Made by a program: the position numbers and the translations under genes
Shown: positions 13,119-22,092 of the stretch, piece by piece
Layout of the letters: each line of letters begins with the position of its first letter
How positions within the stretch are numbered: the stretch's first letter is position 1
Assembly (NCBI GenBank): GCA_002751075.1
Contig: NAOQ01000124.1
Coordinates: 23,209-59,809, forward strand
Length of the DNA stretch: 36,601 nucleotides
Direction of reading: 5' to 3'
Source: Ichthyophonus hoferi
Taxonomy: Eukaryota; Opisthokonta; Ichthyosporea; Ichthyophonida; Ichthyophonidae
Notes under the pieces: generated by a model
Seen by the model: only the letters and a program-made list of their open reading frames with translations
Database searches by the model: none
What the model was told of the DNA's origin: nothing

Positions 13119-14428
13119 CAGAGATACATTAATATGTAATAACATAATTACCTGGTATAGAGTAGCCTATATATAGGCTAGATTTACCTGTAGGTGGGGG
13201 AGAGATGAGCCATATATAGTATATAGTAACCTATATATGGTATAGGCTGTATATGTTGATGTGGTGGTAGAAATACTTACTAAAGGGTCTATTCTACACT
13301 ATGCCTAGATGAAAAGGGTTTAATGCAGTATGACGAATCACAAGCCTCTCTTGTTTGCATGGATGAAACCATCTATCTAGGGTATGTATTGTATACTTTT
13401 TATAAGCATTGTACTAATTACTTTTCTCTTATTTTATATTATTAACAGCATATATAGGCAATCGGAATCTACCTACCCACTGTAATTATAGTAAATTACG
13501 TTAACCTTGATCTGCTACAAAAGTCCATCTTATGTAGTTAAAAGAATTGGATAGTAGCATTCCCTAAACTATATTTGTATATACCCTACCTTATCATATT
13601 TTCTATGTGTATTTCTGGTTATATCCTTTCTCCATTTTCCTTTTTCTATTGCAACTGGTATAAAACCATTAACAACCAATCAACTAATTGGCACTGTTCT
13701 AATGCTATTTTCAAATATAGCTACAGATGAAACATAAGTAAATTAACTGTAGCTAAAGTTATCTAATTAATTAATGCTGGGATCTGAGGTATTCATTATA
13801 TATATAATATTATCCGGGAAGTTTAGAAGGTTCTGTCCGAGAACGATTGAGGACTTTTGGTTCTGTAGTGATACGAAATCAAGGCTCTATGGCTTTTATA
13901 TTAAATGATTTGCCTGCAATTATCGGCTGCCATCCTGAACGTGGTTGATATAATTACTACAAATGCTGAATTCTACACTAATATTAGAACACGGGCAATA
14001 ACCTATTACTTCTATGTTAATAACTTTTGGTTGCTTCCAACTCTTTAATTGTATTGGTTTAAATAAAATAACGAATTATAATTGGCGCCCTAGATACAAG
14101 TTTTCCGGGTCATTTGAAATCATTTTGAAGCAAGTTTACCAAATGACCCAAGATTACCAATAGAACCCCCACTTTTATATCTCCAATTTACATATCCTAT
14201 AAACGGATTATACTAACGGTTTTGGATTGTTTATAATAACTTCTCTAACCCTTTGTGGTCCGCAGACGAATTGATGCCAACACAAGCAAATTGACCATTG
14301 TAGATTTCTACGCTTTCAAGTCAGGGGCATATGAACTAGTGTCATCTAGATTATATGATCATCCTACCAAGTCATTTTTGAATGTTGCTTGTCCAAGTCC
14401 AGTTATATGCATCCTCCCACGATGCTAA
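5655..14428 (+). CDS. TRAPPC14: TRAPPC14 / MAP11 (C7orf43) homologue, nine exons
   Basis: Homologue of the metazoan TRAPPII-associated subunit that tethers preciliary vesicles at the centrosome and is reported to bind microtubules. Exons: 5655-5777, 6853-6996, 7899-8003, 8214-8438, 9843-10139, 10392-10786, 11410-11603, 13309-13381, 14266-14428. Sum 1719 nt, in frame at every junction, 572 aa plus stop; the human protein is about 580. Collinear matches recalled from the human protein: YAFYKEILTLLVVVK to HLYLGETVRFLLVLR (exons 1-2); VSLRVLPPP to STLLTLLPPP (exon 5); LAPSESHTFVFSI to NALEEHNFLFQL (exon 6); FPVSFNIMNASSKSHDVSLI to FTVTYTLLNNLQDFLAVRLV (exon 7); MQYDESQASLVCMDETIYLG to the VVCHTPLNNLG region (exon 8); KLTIVDFYAFKSGAYEL to ALTFSVAFQALRTGLFEL (exon 9). 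The exon 7 donor (11603, weak) and the roughly 40 extra residues before it are the least certain, because the N gap lies in intron 7. Start ATG is in an AAAATGG context. It lacks the long human C-terminal Ser/Pro tail. Confidence 0.86.
7438..7562. repeat. GA-rich purine tract
   Basis: Purine-rich run (GAGAGAGA, AAAGAAAGAGAAGG and similar) in intron 2 of the TRAPPC14 gene. Open frames across it on both strands are low complexity and are not supported as coding. Confidence 0.8.
8455..8660. repeat. (TCTA)n and degenerate AGTATAATAGT repeat
   Basis: TCTA/TCTG tetranucleotides at about 8466-8510, followed at about 8560-8660 by degenerate TAGTATAATAGTATA units. They lie just after exon 4 of the TRAPPC14 gene, in intron 4. 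Confidence 0.8.
9196..9838. repeat. CTACCTT 7-bp minisatellite with 35-bp higher-order unit
   Basis: Tandem array of 7-mers (CTACCTT and variants CTATCCT, CTATCTT, CTACCAT, CTACTCT). In the first half a 35-bp higher-order unit of five 7-mers (TATCCTC, TATCTTT, then three TACCTTC) recurs several times. The second half decays to CCCTCTA-type units. The array ends four bases before the AG acceptor of TRAPPC14 exon 5, so all of it is intron 4 pyrimidine tract. Long open frames across it (FYLLPST repeats) exist because 7 bp reads as a 21-bp periodic frame with no stops; they are not genes. Confidence 0.95.
11590..11737 (+). repeat. 148-bp sequence duplicated across the gap (left copy)
   Basis: Appears base-for-base identical to 12136-12283 by eye. 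It starts in the last codons of TRAPPC14 exon 7 (ATGTGTTTTC) and ends at CTGAACCTATG against the run of Ns. Perfect identity on both sides of a gap is what unmerged overlapping contig ends look like. Confidence 0.93.
11738..12131. other. Assembly gap of 394 Ns
   Basis: Run of 394 unknown bases in intron 7 of the TRAPPC14 gene. Because the same 148 bp flank it on both sides, the true gap may have zero or negative size. Any open frame drawn through it is meaningless. Confidence 0.99.
12136..12283 (+). repeat. 148-bp sequence duplicated across the gap (right copy)
   Basis: Identical partner of 11590-11737. It is preceded by only four non-N bases (TCAG) that differ from the left copy, and continues into unique intron sequence after 12283. 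If the two copies are one locus, the last part of exon 7 appears twice here only through assembly. Confidence 0.93.
12535..12790 (+). repeat. Imperfect direct duplication in TRAPPC14 intron 7
   Basis: Two related segments of about 100 bp, at about 12535-12640 and 12695-12790, share TTAGCTAG or GAGCTAGC, then a CTATA..A.A.AGTGTTT block, TATATATTT and a T-rich ATCTTTTT stretch. Looks like an old local duplication. No function is suggested. Confidence 0.5.
13085..13115. repeat. (TA)n dinucleotide repeat
   Basis: Perfect TA run of about 15 units in intron 7 of the TRAPPC14 gene. Confidence 0.95.
13763..13960 (+). repeat. Dispersed repeat family S, copy 1
   Basis: One of three copies (others 14830-15023 and 28390-28582). 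Shared landmarks in order: TTAATTAATGCTGG, TCTGA.GTATTC, AGGTTCTGTC, GATTGAGGACT, TTCTGTAGTGA, a T-rich spacer, GGCTGCCATC..GAACGTG and GATATAATTAC. It lies inside intron 8 of the TRAPPC14 gene. No open frame. The class is unknown. Confidence 0.75.
14107..14149. other. Perfect 10-bp hairpin near TRAPPC14 exon 9
   Basis: GGGTCATTTG at 14107-14116 and CAAATGACCC at 14140-14149 form a perfect 10-bp stem with a 23-base loop, in intron 8 about 115 bases before the last exon. It may be an end of the neighbouring S repeat or a chance palindrome. There is no support for a function. Confidence 0.55.
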
Positions 14429-14585
14429 TATTAAAGGGCTTACTGCTGCTCATTCTAAGCCTTGGTGTATGCGATAAAATTAGATTATGTACTAGGTCTA
14501 AATATTAGAGTGCTTTACTGACGTATGTGTTGAGAATATCTACTTAAATATGTATGTCTATGCCTATTGTATGTATATAATTTAC

Positions 14586-14621
14586 GTTTTTTTGTTTTTT
14601 GTTTTTTGTTTTTTGTTTTTA
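14586..14621. repeat. (TTTTTTG)n repeat
   Basis: About five tandem T6G units, 3' of the TRAPPC14 stop codon. Confidence 0.9.
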
Positions 14622-14829
14622 GCTTTAGTTTTATAACCATTCTAAAGTGGTTATCCAGGTATTTGGTTACCAACGCTACCAACCGTGTAAGCTATGGTAA
14701 CAAACGGTGCTAGGTCAAGTTCTATTTATATATTTTAATACTCTATTAGGAGAATTTCTGTCGTCATAATCCCATACTGTCAATATAGCTATATACACAA
14801 CATAGGCAAGGTAGCTACAATAACAGTTA

Positions 14830-15023
14830 CTTAATTAATTAATGCTGGTTTTTGAAGTAATTTATATATAAAATGCTACACTTCGAGAGTATAAAAGGTT
14901 CTGTCTCATACAGATTGGGGACTCTTGATTCTGTAGTGAAGCCGAATAAATTATATACAGTTTTTACCCAAACAAATATCTGTAATAGCCGGGTCATCTT
15001 GAACGTGAGTGAGATAATTACTG
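14830..15023 (+). repeat. Dispersed repeat family S, copy 2
   Basis: Second copy of family S, in the same orientation as copy 1 and about 1.07 kb downstream of it. It carries the same ordered blocks (TTAATTAATGCTGG, GGTTCTGTCTC, GATTGGGGACTCTTGATTCTG, GAACGTGAGTGAGATAATTAC). It lies between the TRAPPC14 stop and CorA-1. The flanks remain partly alignable with copy 1 up to the GGCGC motif near 14090 and 15084. Confidence 0.72.
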
Positions 15024-15981
15024 CATAGGTTGAGACCGACTACTATCAAGTTTATATTACCTTATAAGTAACCAATTAATAGGCGCATTTAATCTTGTAA
15101 GATTGAGATGTGATCCAATCTTGTTAAGCATAAGAGAAACACCATATTCAATCAATCAATACCTTCTTTATAGCAAGGAACATTATCCGTCCATTGGTGT
15201 CATATTACTAATGCGTTTAGTTACATTTACTTGTGCTTTACGAGAAAAACTACTGACTAGGCGATAAAAATGTGATTTTCATTTAGTGATATTACTTCTT
15301 TTGGTACTATTGTCCCTCGTCCTACTGGCCATATTCGCAAGCATTTTCTAATTAGCTTCCACTTAAGGCAAGTAACCCTGCTAAACCCCCCTCTATATTT
15401 ATAATTTCGTTTAGCTGTGCTTGTTAACCAGCTATAGGCAGGACACCTAACCGAGGGAGTCAAAGGAGACGTGTTTATCAAAGGGGAGATGGCTATTTAT
15501 CTATAACGACTAATATTTAGTCATATTCTATTCAAAAACCCAGTGGAAAATTAGCGTCAAATGATGTGTGTGGGTTTATTTATTAAATATTCCATTGCTA
15601 TATATGGAAATATGGAAATACCCTAAGTCCGGATCAGTAAGGTTTATTGCTTTCTTACATATTTGTGTACGTTACGGGGATTTCTTATTTTGGCTACTAA
15701 TCCCACGTATATGTATGTGTGCAGTTCATTTTTTAAAATTTATAGTATATGTTTTAATTATTTAGGTGAGGAAGATGTTTACCGATTTATGTCCAGTTAA
15801 AGTTAATAATAGCCTAGCTTTCATGTGTATGATCAAAAAAAAAGAACCCTCGTTACTTAAATTATAATGATTTCAATTATTAAGCAAGTTTTAAGTTTTT
15901 ATAGAACGAAGATATATGAGAGAATAGTAACCAAAAACTGAGCAACAATCACTAATTGCCATTGCAATTTACAACTCTAAA
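15024..15981. other. Intergenic, no gene seen
   Basis: Sequence upstream of CorA-1. A minus-strand open frame at 15257-15481 has no recognisable motif and no splice context, and I do not support it. The motif CATTGCAATTTA at 15960-15971, just before the CorA-1 start codon, recurs upstream of the 24324 gene. Confidence 0.55.
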
Positions 15982-17196
15982 ATGGACATAAAGAAGAAAT
16001 GCACTAAAAAAGATCAGCACACAAATGATATCAACCGTTTTAATTGCATACGTTTCCCAATTCGCAACATCACAAAACCGGAAACAGCTTACCGTCGACC
16101 AGGACATCTAACCCGGGGTACACCAATATCAGCATTAAAGGAATGTGACTCCACCACTGAATGTTGTAGCTTCCGACTTTTCAAAGCAAACAAACAGGTC
16201 CAGTTGTTTGCTGGTTACAACCAGGTTTACGAACATAAACATGATCTTCAGGCCTTATTGGAAGCAGGTGAATTTTTTTGGTTGGATGTCAAAGGCTTCG
16301 ACAGTCAGGATTTAGTTTTGTTAAGCGATGTATTTGACATTCATCCTCTTATTCTAGAAGACATTCAAGAACACCAAACACAGGATAAACTTGAATGTTT
16401 TGAAGATTATTTTAGTGTAACACTGCAATCACTCACTAGCACCGAGTGCGAATTTTCATCAAAGAATGTCACAATTACTGTTATCGTTTACAGAACACAT
16501 GTTCTAACTTTACATAAGTGTGACTGTGGAACCCTCAAACAAGCTGAACAAGCCATGTTAGGGCACGCGGCACATCTACGTCCTGACTGGGTTCTTTACC
16601 TCATTACTGATTTTACTACAAGACTTTTAGAACCTGCAGTAAAACGTATTGAAAAAGAAATTGATGCAATTGATGAGCTAGTTTACTCAGTAGGTGTCCC
16701 AGAAAAGGTCATTCTTCAAAGAATGCATTTTGCAACCAAGGTATTATCACAACTTGTGCGACAGTTAAGGTCACGACATGCTGTAGCGAGTGCTTTGGCC
16801 GGCAGTGGTCGTAACCCTATGGGTGATGAAATACAATCCAGTACAAAACTATATGTCCACGATACACTGGACAGAGTCAAGCGATACCTATCAAGCATTG
16901 AAACTTGTCGTACCTTTCTGCGAGGAACACAGTCAACCTACTATGCACAACTGAAGTTGAGCATAACTCAAAGTCAAGAAGCCACTGCTAAGGCCATCAA
17001 TTGGCTTGGTATGACCACCTTCATACATATGCCTTTAACCTTAATTGTGGTTATTATGGGGGAAAACATCTTGGTTCCCGCTAACAAATTTAAAACTGTT
17101 CAACCCGGGTTGGAACCATTCATTTGGATATGCCTATTGCTTCTTGGATTGACCGGTCTTATGATAGTATGGGGTCGTCGAAATCAATTATTCTGA
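15982..17196 (+). CDS. CorA-type divalent-cation transporter, paralogue 1 (intronless)
   Basis: 404-residue membrane transporter of the CorA/Mrs2/Alr superfamily, expected to act as a pentamer moving Mg2+ or related divalent cations. The soluble N-terminal domain (about 1-330) carries the family blocks GEFFWLDV (97-104), HPLILEDI (121-128), the ECFEDYFSV block and YLITDF, followed by long helices ending near YYAQLKLSI. Two C-terminal membrane segments follow (about 341-358 and 378-397) with a short basic tail. The signature Gly-Met-Asn at the end of TM1 is Gly-Glu-Asn (360-362) in IMGENILVP. The C-terminal MGxNxxVP layout recalls the fungal Alr type more than bacterial CorA. Intact single exon, unlike its spliced neighbours. 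About half of its residues match paralogue 2 at 22093. No AATAAA is obvious close after the stop. Substrate cannot be assigned. Confidence 0.92.
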   Translation: MDIKKKCTKKDQHTNDINRFNCIRFPIRNITKPETAYRRPGHLTRGTPISALKECDSTTECCSFRLFKANKQVQLFAGYNQVYEHKHDLQALLEAGEFFWLDVKGFDSQDLVLLSDVFDIHPLILEDIQEHQTQDKLECFEDYFSVTLQSLTSTECEFSSKNVTITVIVYRTHVLTLHKCDCGTLKQAEQAMLGHAAHLRPDWVLYLITDFTTRLLEPAVKRIEKEIDAIDELVYSVGVPEKVILQRMHFATKVLSQLVRQLRSRHAVASALAGSGRNPMGDEIQSSTKLYVHDTLDRVKRYLSSIETCRTFLRGTQSTYYAQLKLSITQSQEATAKAINWLGMTTFIHMPLTLIVVIMGENILVPANKFKTVQPGLEPFIWICLLLLGLTGLMIVWGRRNQLF

Positions 17197-17558
17197 TCAG
17201 TTTGCATTCTATCTTCTTACGGATCTGTGCTTTGAACTATTAGTACGTAACATGTTATGTTTATTATTTTGTGTACCGATGGGATAAGGAATAGGTTGAA
17301 CATCATAATCCTAATTATATCCGTTCTAAAAATTAATATTTTGATTTATTTATACGATTGCTTACATGAAAAACTGACCAAGTATAAACCCGAATGTCTT
17401 ACATGCTTGTGCCTCAGTTGTTTTTATTGTAATTCTATTTTCGCTTCAGCAGAGTTCTAAACCTAATAGTTAATATTCATGAATATAGCAGTGAAACATA
17501 ATATACACAAGGTTGTATATCTTAATATACGGCACATGCGTAGATAAATGTTGTTAAA

Positions 17559-17920
17559 ACAAGACTATTTAATTTGTGTACTGCTTTTTATAGCTATAAT
17601 CATTTAATAGTATTTGCAATTATTATTACATATTTAGTCTGGTTAGTGACATCTATTGGCAATCTAATCCAAGATGATTGATAAAGTTTAAACTAGCCAA
17701 TGACAGAGATCCCATGACTATGTAATAAGCCATTTCAGATGGCATGTTTTTGGGTCTAGATAAGTCATTGCTTAGGCGTCCTGCTGACTTGTCTAATACT
17801 AAAAATGTGTCCTAGTATATCTGTACTGTAGGTATGAAAAATAACGCATTAAAAGGCTTTTTAATTTGGCATTCCTTCTCTTTCTATACGAATATAGATC
17901 ACAGGGATGCTTATGTCTGT
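17559..17920 (-). mobile_element. MITE-like repeat family R, copy a (inverted)
   Basis: Reverse-complement copy of the sequence at 19096-19485 and 20439-20818. Shared blocks read on the minus strand: ACAGATATactAgGACA, TTAGACAAGTCAGCAGGAC, GCCTAAGCAATG, ATCTaGACCCAAAAACAT, TCTGAAATGGCTTA, GGATCTCTGTCATTGGCTAGTT, then a tail ending near ACAAG. About 360-390 bp, non-coding, with imperfect terminal inverted ACAGGA/TTCCTGT. This suggests a non-autonomous DNA transposon; superfamily unknown. Confidence 0.72.
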
Positions 17921-17959
17921 ATTATTCTCAACAAATGTGAATATCATAAACCAGCTTCA

Positions 17960-18340
17960 TGAACTGTATCTAGACATAATTATTATTAGATTTAAGACTT
18001 AAATCAAGGGTACTTAGTTCTGATTAAACATAGTACTCTGGTAATCTACAAGTTAAATTTTCGACAATTCCTGCTCAATCTCACGCTGTTGATCAAGAGT
18101 TATAGAATCCTTTAACTTTTAATATATGATGTATTGTACATATGGTAACTACAATATAATTGCGATTGTGGTGGATAAAGGGTTACAGTATTTTTGATAT
18201 CAAGAAAAGCAACAGGTTTGCCTGGTTGGCCTTCTATATTAGTATATAATCTGAATGAAGCACTTCACCCTTCTTAGAAAATACAGAAAATATAGAAAAT
18301 ATAGACATAATATGGAAACATAAAATTATACATTAAATTC
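17960..18340 (-). repeat. Dispersed repeat family U, diverged fragment
   Basis: Aligns with part of the 631-bp insertion at 29049-29679: TGTTGATCAA, GATGTAcTG, GcGATTGTGGT or GTGACTGCGTC, GGTTGGCcTTCTA and TAGACATAATA occur in the same order. On the minus strand both copies read S-I-x-x-D-Q-Q-R-E-I, with mostly third-position differences. Here the frame is interrupted just outside this block. Confidence 0.55.
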
Positions 18341-18639
18341 TGAAACATGACTTATTCTAACTAGTATGAATTTTTTATACGACTGAGCAGTAGCATATAA
18401 CTCGACCATCTTCTTTATTATTGTATAAAGCTTGGTAATTGTGCTTCTTTTGGCCAAAAACTAGTTTTGAATAAATTCGTCCCAACTAATGTGAATTGGC
18501 CTATGAGCCTATGTTTGAAGATCTAATTGGCTCTCGAATACTACAAACATCTTTCTGTTTTATTGAATGCAAATTGTCCAATACCTAATCGGTAAAAACC
18601 TATGTAGTATCTATCTCATTGGGGTTTTGCTTTTAGCGT

Positions 18640-18800
18640 GAGTTATTTCTATGAATTGATTGAATTATCTACATTTAACACCAATAGATTGTACCAGCTA
18701 TTTTCCAGACTACCAATGTGATAGTCATTGCCATTAAAAGTATATGATTATAGCTATAAAGAAACAACAAAATGAATTAACTATTCATGCTTTAGCACTT
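18640..18800 (+). repeat. Probable truncated R-family copy
   Basis: Resembles the right half of R copies b and c: TTTAACACCAATAGATTG, TACCAGCTATTTTCCAGACTA, GATTATAGCTATAAAGAAA, GAATTAACTATTC. More diverged than the other copies, and its left half is not recognisable. Confidence 0.45.
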
Positions 18801-19095
18801 AAGAAGCAAACAAGCTCTCTAGTTCATGTTTCAATAAGGACCCTACATGTATGTAGTGATACAATTAGCCATGCATGTGTAAATTGATATATAGATACAG
18901 TATATATGAATAGTCCTATCAACAAGTTCCTTTGTGATCATCTACCGTATTCTTTCACATCAGGGGTCTTGCAACTATGTACCATGTATACGATATACGA
19001 TACTAATAATGTGTGTAAAAACAAAATTTGAATTTTAGAAAAATATTATTTTAATAAACTAATGATGAAAAATATCTTCGTAATAATAATTAGAT

Positions 19096-19485
19096 GCAGG
19101 AGCGTTCCTAAGACCTATATTTATTTAGAAGGAAAGAAAATACCAAATTAATGGGCGCTTTAACGTGTCCTTTTGCATGCACGTATTACAGATATGCTAA
19201 GACATATTCACATTATTAAATAAGTTAGAAGAACTTGTCTTAGGCGGGATGCCTAAGCAATGTGCTATCTGGACCCAAAACATTTATTTTGAAATGGCTT
19301 AATATATATATGCAGGATCTCTACCATTAGCTGGTTCAATTTTAGTAAATCATTTTGCATTGTTATTTTACACCAAAAGATTGCACTAGCAATTTTCTCA
19401 GGCTACATATGCAATAATAATTGCTAATAATAGTAAATGTTTATAACTATATAAAGAAATACTTAAATTAATTAAATATTCCTGT
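19096..19485 (+). mobile_element. MITE-like repeat family R, copy b
   Basis: About 390 bp, starting near GCAGGAGCG and ending at ATTCCTGT. It aligns along its length with 20439-20818 (direct) and 17559-17920 (inverted). No open reading frame. Sits between the two CorA genes. Confidence 0.75.
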
Positions 19486-19696
19486 TTTAATACTCCCCCT
19501 TGAGCAGCTTATTTCACCTAAGGCATAAAAAATATGAAAAGGAATATTAAAAAACCCTGCCATGGTGACTACTTAGCTGTAGGCTTGTCACTCACTAAAT
19601 GAACCAAATAATTCCTGATGACATTTAGAAGAGACCAATGTGAAAAACAAATCAATAAAAAGTTTACCAATCTGTTTGTTAAATGTACCTTCTCGC

Positions 19697-19762
19697 TCTG
19701 GCTCTGGCTCTGGCTCTTACTCTGTAGTAGGCTCTGGTTCTGGCTTTATTGTAGGCTCTGGA
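19697..19762. repeat. (GGCTCT)n microsatellite
   Basis: Hexanucleotide GGCTCT/GGTTCT repeat interrupted by ACTCTGTAGTA. Noncoding context. Confidence 0.85.
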
Positions 19763-19908
19763 AAATAGCGTCTGGCGGTTGACGGCTGAGATAACATGTA
19801 ATATGTGGGTGTTGCTCACTTGTTTTTCACGTTATCTTAGGGCGACCTTGGTGCTGGAAATATTGATAATTCAAATACAAGTTGGAAGACAGTATATAAA
19901 TGTAATTA

Positions 19909-20270
19909 TCATGTATTAGGTTTATCCTATAGGGAAAATCGCTTAATTACTTGGCTTCCTATAAGATCTAGATTGTTCTGATTGATTAAGTGCCTTCAAT
20001 CTAACTTTAGTGCTAACATATTTGCCATCCCTAAAGAGCTGTCCAATCATATTTGGCAATTTCAATGTACATCTATACCAAACAATGGAAGCCTATTGTA
20101 TGATTGTTATGTGGACGTCAATAATATAAAAATAGACCTACTGACACGGGGCGTCAGCAAAGAGTTTTATTTATTTTTTAATTTTAGATTGCTTATTGAA
20201 AGCAGTTAAGATTATTACTCCTTCTGATTAGATAGGTGTAGTTAATTAAAACTGCTATTAAATGATAGCT
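19909..20270 (+). repeat. Dispersed repeat family T, copy 2
   Basis: Longer copy of the family at 3711-3998, with about 90 bp more internal sequence. A 75-codon open frame across it has no recognisable motif and begins inside the repeat, so I do not call it a gene. Confidence 0.7.
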
Positions 20271-20438
20271 GAGAGTAATAAAATCGAGTCTCCGCACGTA
20301 GAGGTTAATGGAAGGATGTAGAATTGGAGTGAAGGGTGTTAGGCATTCATGGATTGTTGACTTATAGAATTACCGAGCTTTGTAACCATGATAAACTATT
20401 TAAGTTTTCTCTGCTATAATGTTGGGAATAGTAAGTAT

Positions 20439-20818
20439 ACAGGAGGAGCTTTTCAGTGACCTATATTTGTTTATAAGGAGAGAGAATACCGAATTAGAGG
20501 ATATTTTAGGGTATCACATTCCATACACGGAGTACAGATATGCCAAGATATATTTTTAATATTAAACAAGTTAGCAGGGCTTGTCTTACACAGGTGTCTA
20601 AACTATGTGTTATCTGGACCCCAAAACAAATAATCTGAAATGACATTATATATTTGCGGTATCTCTACCTTTGGCTGATTCAATTTTGATGAATAATCTT
20701 GCATTGCCGTTTAACACATTGCACTGCTATCTTCCCAGGTTATATGTAGTAATAATTGCTAATAATATTAAATGTTTACAGCTATAAAATAAAACCCAAA
20801 TTAATTAAATATTCCTGT
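20439..20818 (+). mobile_element. MITE-like repeat family R, copy c
   Basis: 380 bp from ACAGGAGGAGC to ATTCCTGT. The ends form an imperfect inverted repeat (TATACAGGA against TAAACAGGA). Aligns with copies a and b. The solo LTR at 20831 was inserted 8 bp beyond its right end. Confidence 0.77.
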
Positions 20819-20830
20819 TTAAACGCATTG

Positions 20831-21187
20831 TGTATCCTACGAATGCTGAGATACTTTGTATTAGACCTGCCTGGTCTTTGGAAACCATTGCATTGTATGG
20901 CGAATGGGCCAGGAAATTGGAGGTGGTAATCTGATTTAGGTATGAGCAGCTGGCCTATAAGAGGAATATGTTCTCTCTCCAAGGAAGTCCCTCCCCAGAG
21001 AGATTCATGGTTGGTGGTGATAACCAGTTGGTGGTCACTTGCTGTTAATCGCATATCGTGGTTTGTTTACCTGTGCTTACTACTAGCACAGCTGGTATAA
21101 GTATATACCTACCTGGGTATCTTAGTTAAGCATTGTATTGTGTTCAGTTAACAAGTCTGGATTAAATGAATTAGCTATCGACTTACA
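20831..21187. mobile_element. Solo LTR of an LTR retroelement (fossil)
   Basis: 357-bp block beginning TGTATCC and ending TTACA (TG...CA ends), flanked on both sides by the 4-bp direct repeat ATTG (20827-20830 and 21188-21191). It is GC-richer than its surroundings. In plus orientation it holds a TATA-like GGTATAAGTATATA near 21094 and ATTAAA at 21161, about where promoter and poly(A) signals lie in an LTR. No internal gag-pol sequence or second LTR is present, so it is a recombination remnant. Ty3/gypsy is possible from the 4-bp duplication, but the family cannot be fixed. Age cannot be estimated from a single LTR. Confidence 0.62.
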
Positions 21188-21279
21188 ATTGTTGATTTTT
21201 TCGGACGTCACATGAAATGATTCCAGAAACAGAAGAAATACAAATTAAAAACGAAAATAAATAATTTCTGACTTTGTAT

Positions 21280-21330
21280 TCTTATTCTCATTTTTATTTG
21301 TGTTTTTATTTGCGTTTTTATTTGTGCTTC
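21280..21330. repeat. (TTTTTATTTGTG)n tandem repeat
   Basis: About four units of a 12-bp TTTTTATTTGTG/GCG motif. Confidence 0.85.
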
Positions 21331-22092
21331 ATATACCAATTATCCTTACCTTACCGTTCTTGAATCAACCCAAACTATTAAATATCCGACCCCATGCTTA
21401 ACTACTACAGCATTCTGTAGAGAAATAGGCTAACCTTATCTTATCAGTAGTGGGTACATTATTAAATAGAATATAACACTTGGCCTTCAACCATATAGTT
21501 ACCAGCGTTGTCGTTAGCGAAAGAAAATACTACAAATATCCCAAAAAGCTACTTTGGCAATGAGCATCTGTGTTTTGCTTCATTGTCACTTAATTACAAG
21601 GCATATATTGGTGGATAAACAACTCTGTGTTCGAATAATAATTAGTGTCACCTGATCGGGAAATGCAAAAGCAAATAAATTATCCTAGTAACGCAAATTC
21701 AACTTTTTCTATCCCTTGATTGGCTTATTTGCCTATTTGTGTTGCACATGTATTTGCTTTTCGTTTATTTTCCTAAAACTCTGACAGAATAAATATTACG
21801 TTTTTATTCTTATATGTTACGCAATTCTTAAGGGATTTGTTTTCCCAACTTGTACGTAGAAGTTTCCATTTTATTGAATTGAATACACAATGTATCATGC
21901 AATAATAAGTTACGACGAGAATGACATTGGCCACCTTAAATAAAGTTGTATAAAGGTTTTTATTATATGAACATATAATATAACAACTAGTTCTTTGGAA
22001 ATACTACATATTCATTTCACATTATGATTACGAAAGATAATTGTTAAACAGTACGCACCTAACAGGTATTATATACCTTGCAACGTTTGAAA
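21331..22092. other. Upstream region of CorA-2, no gene seen
   Basis: AT-rich, with no recognisable coding exon. AATTGTTAAACAG at 22039-22051 recurs at 24209-24221 in the 5' flank of the next gene. It ends in CAG and could be a splice acceptor of a 5'-UTR intron. Confidence 0.5.

Noticed and set aside
13449-13485. Short terminal exon candidate after TRAPPC14 exon 8
   Set aside because: Splice signals and phase are acceptable, but the exon at 14266 is equally in phase and encodes the expected conserved C-terminal block.
15257-15481. Minus-strand 74-codon frame
   Set aside because: No motif, no splice context and intergenic beside repeats. Most likely chance.
20782-21054. Minus-strand 90-codon frame
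   Set aside because: Lies across the end of R copy c and most of the solo LTR, so it is a by-product of repeat sequence.
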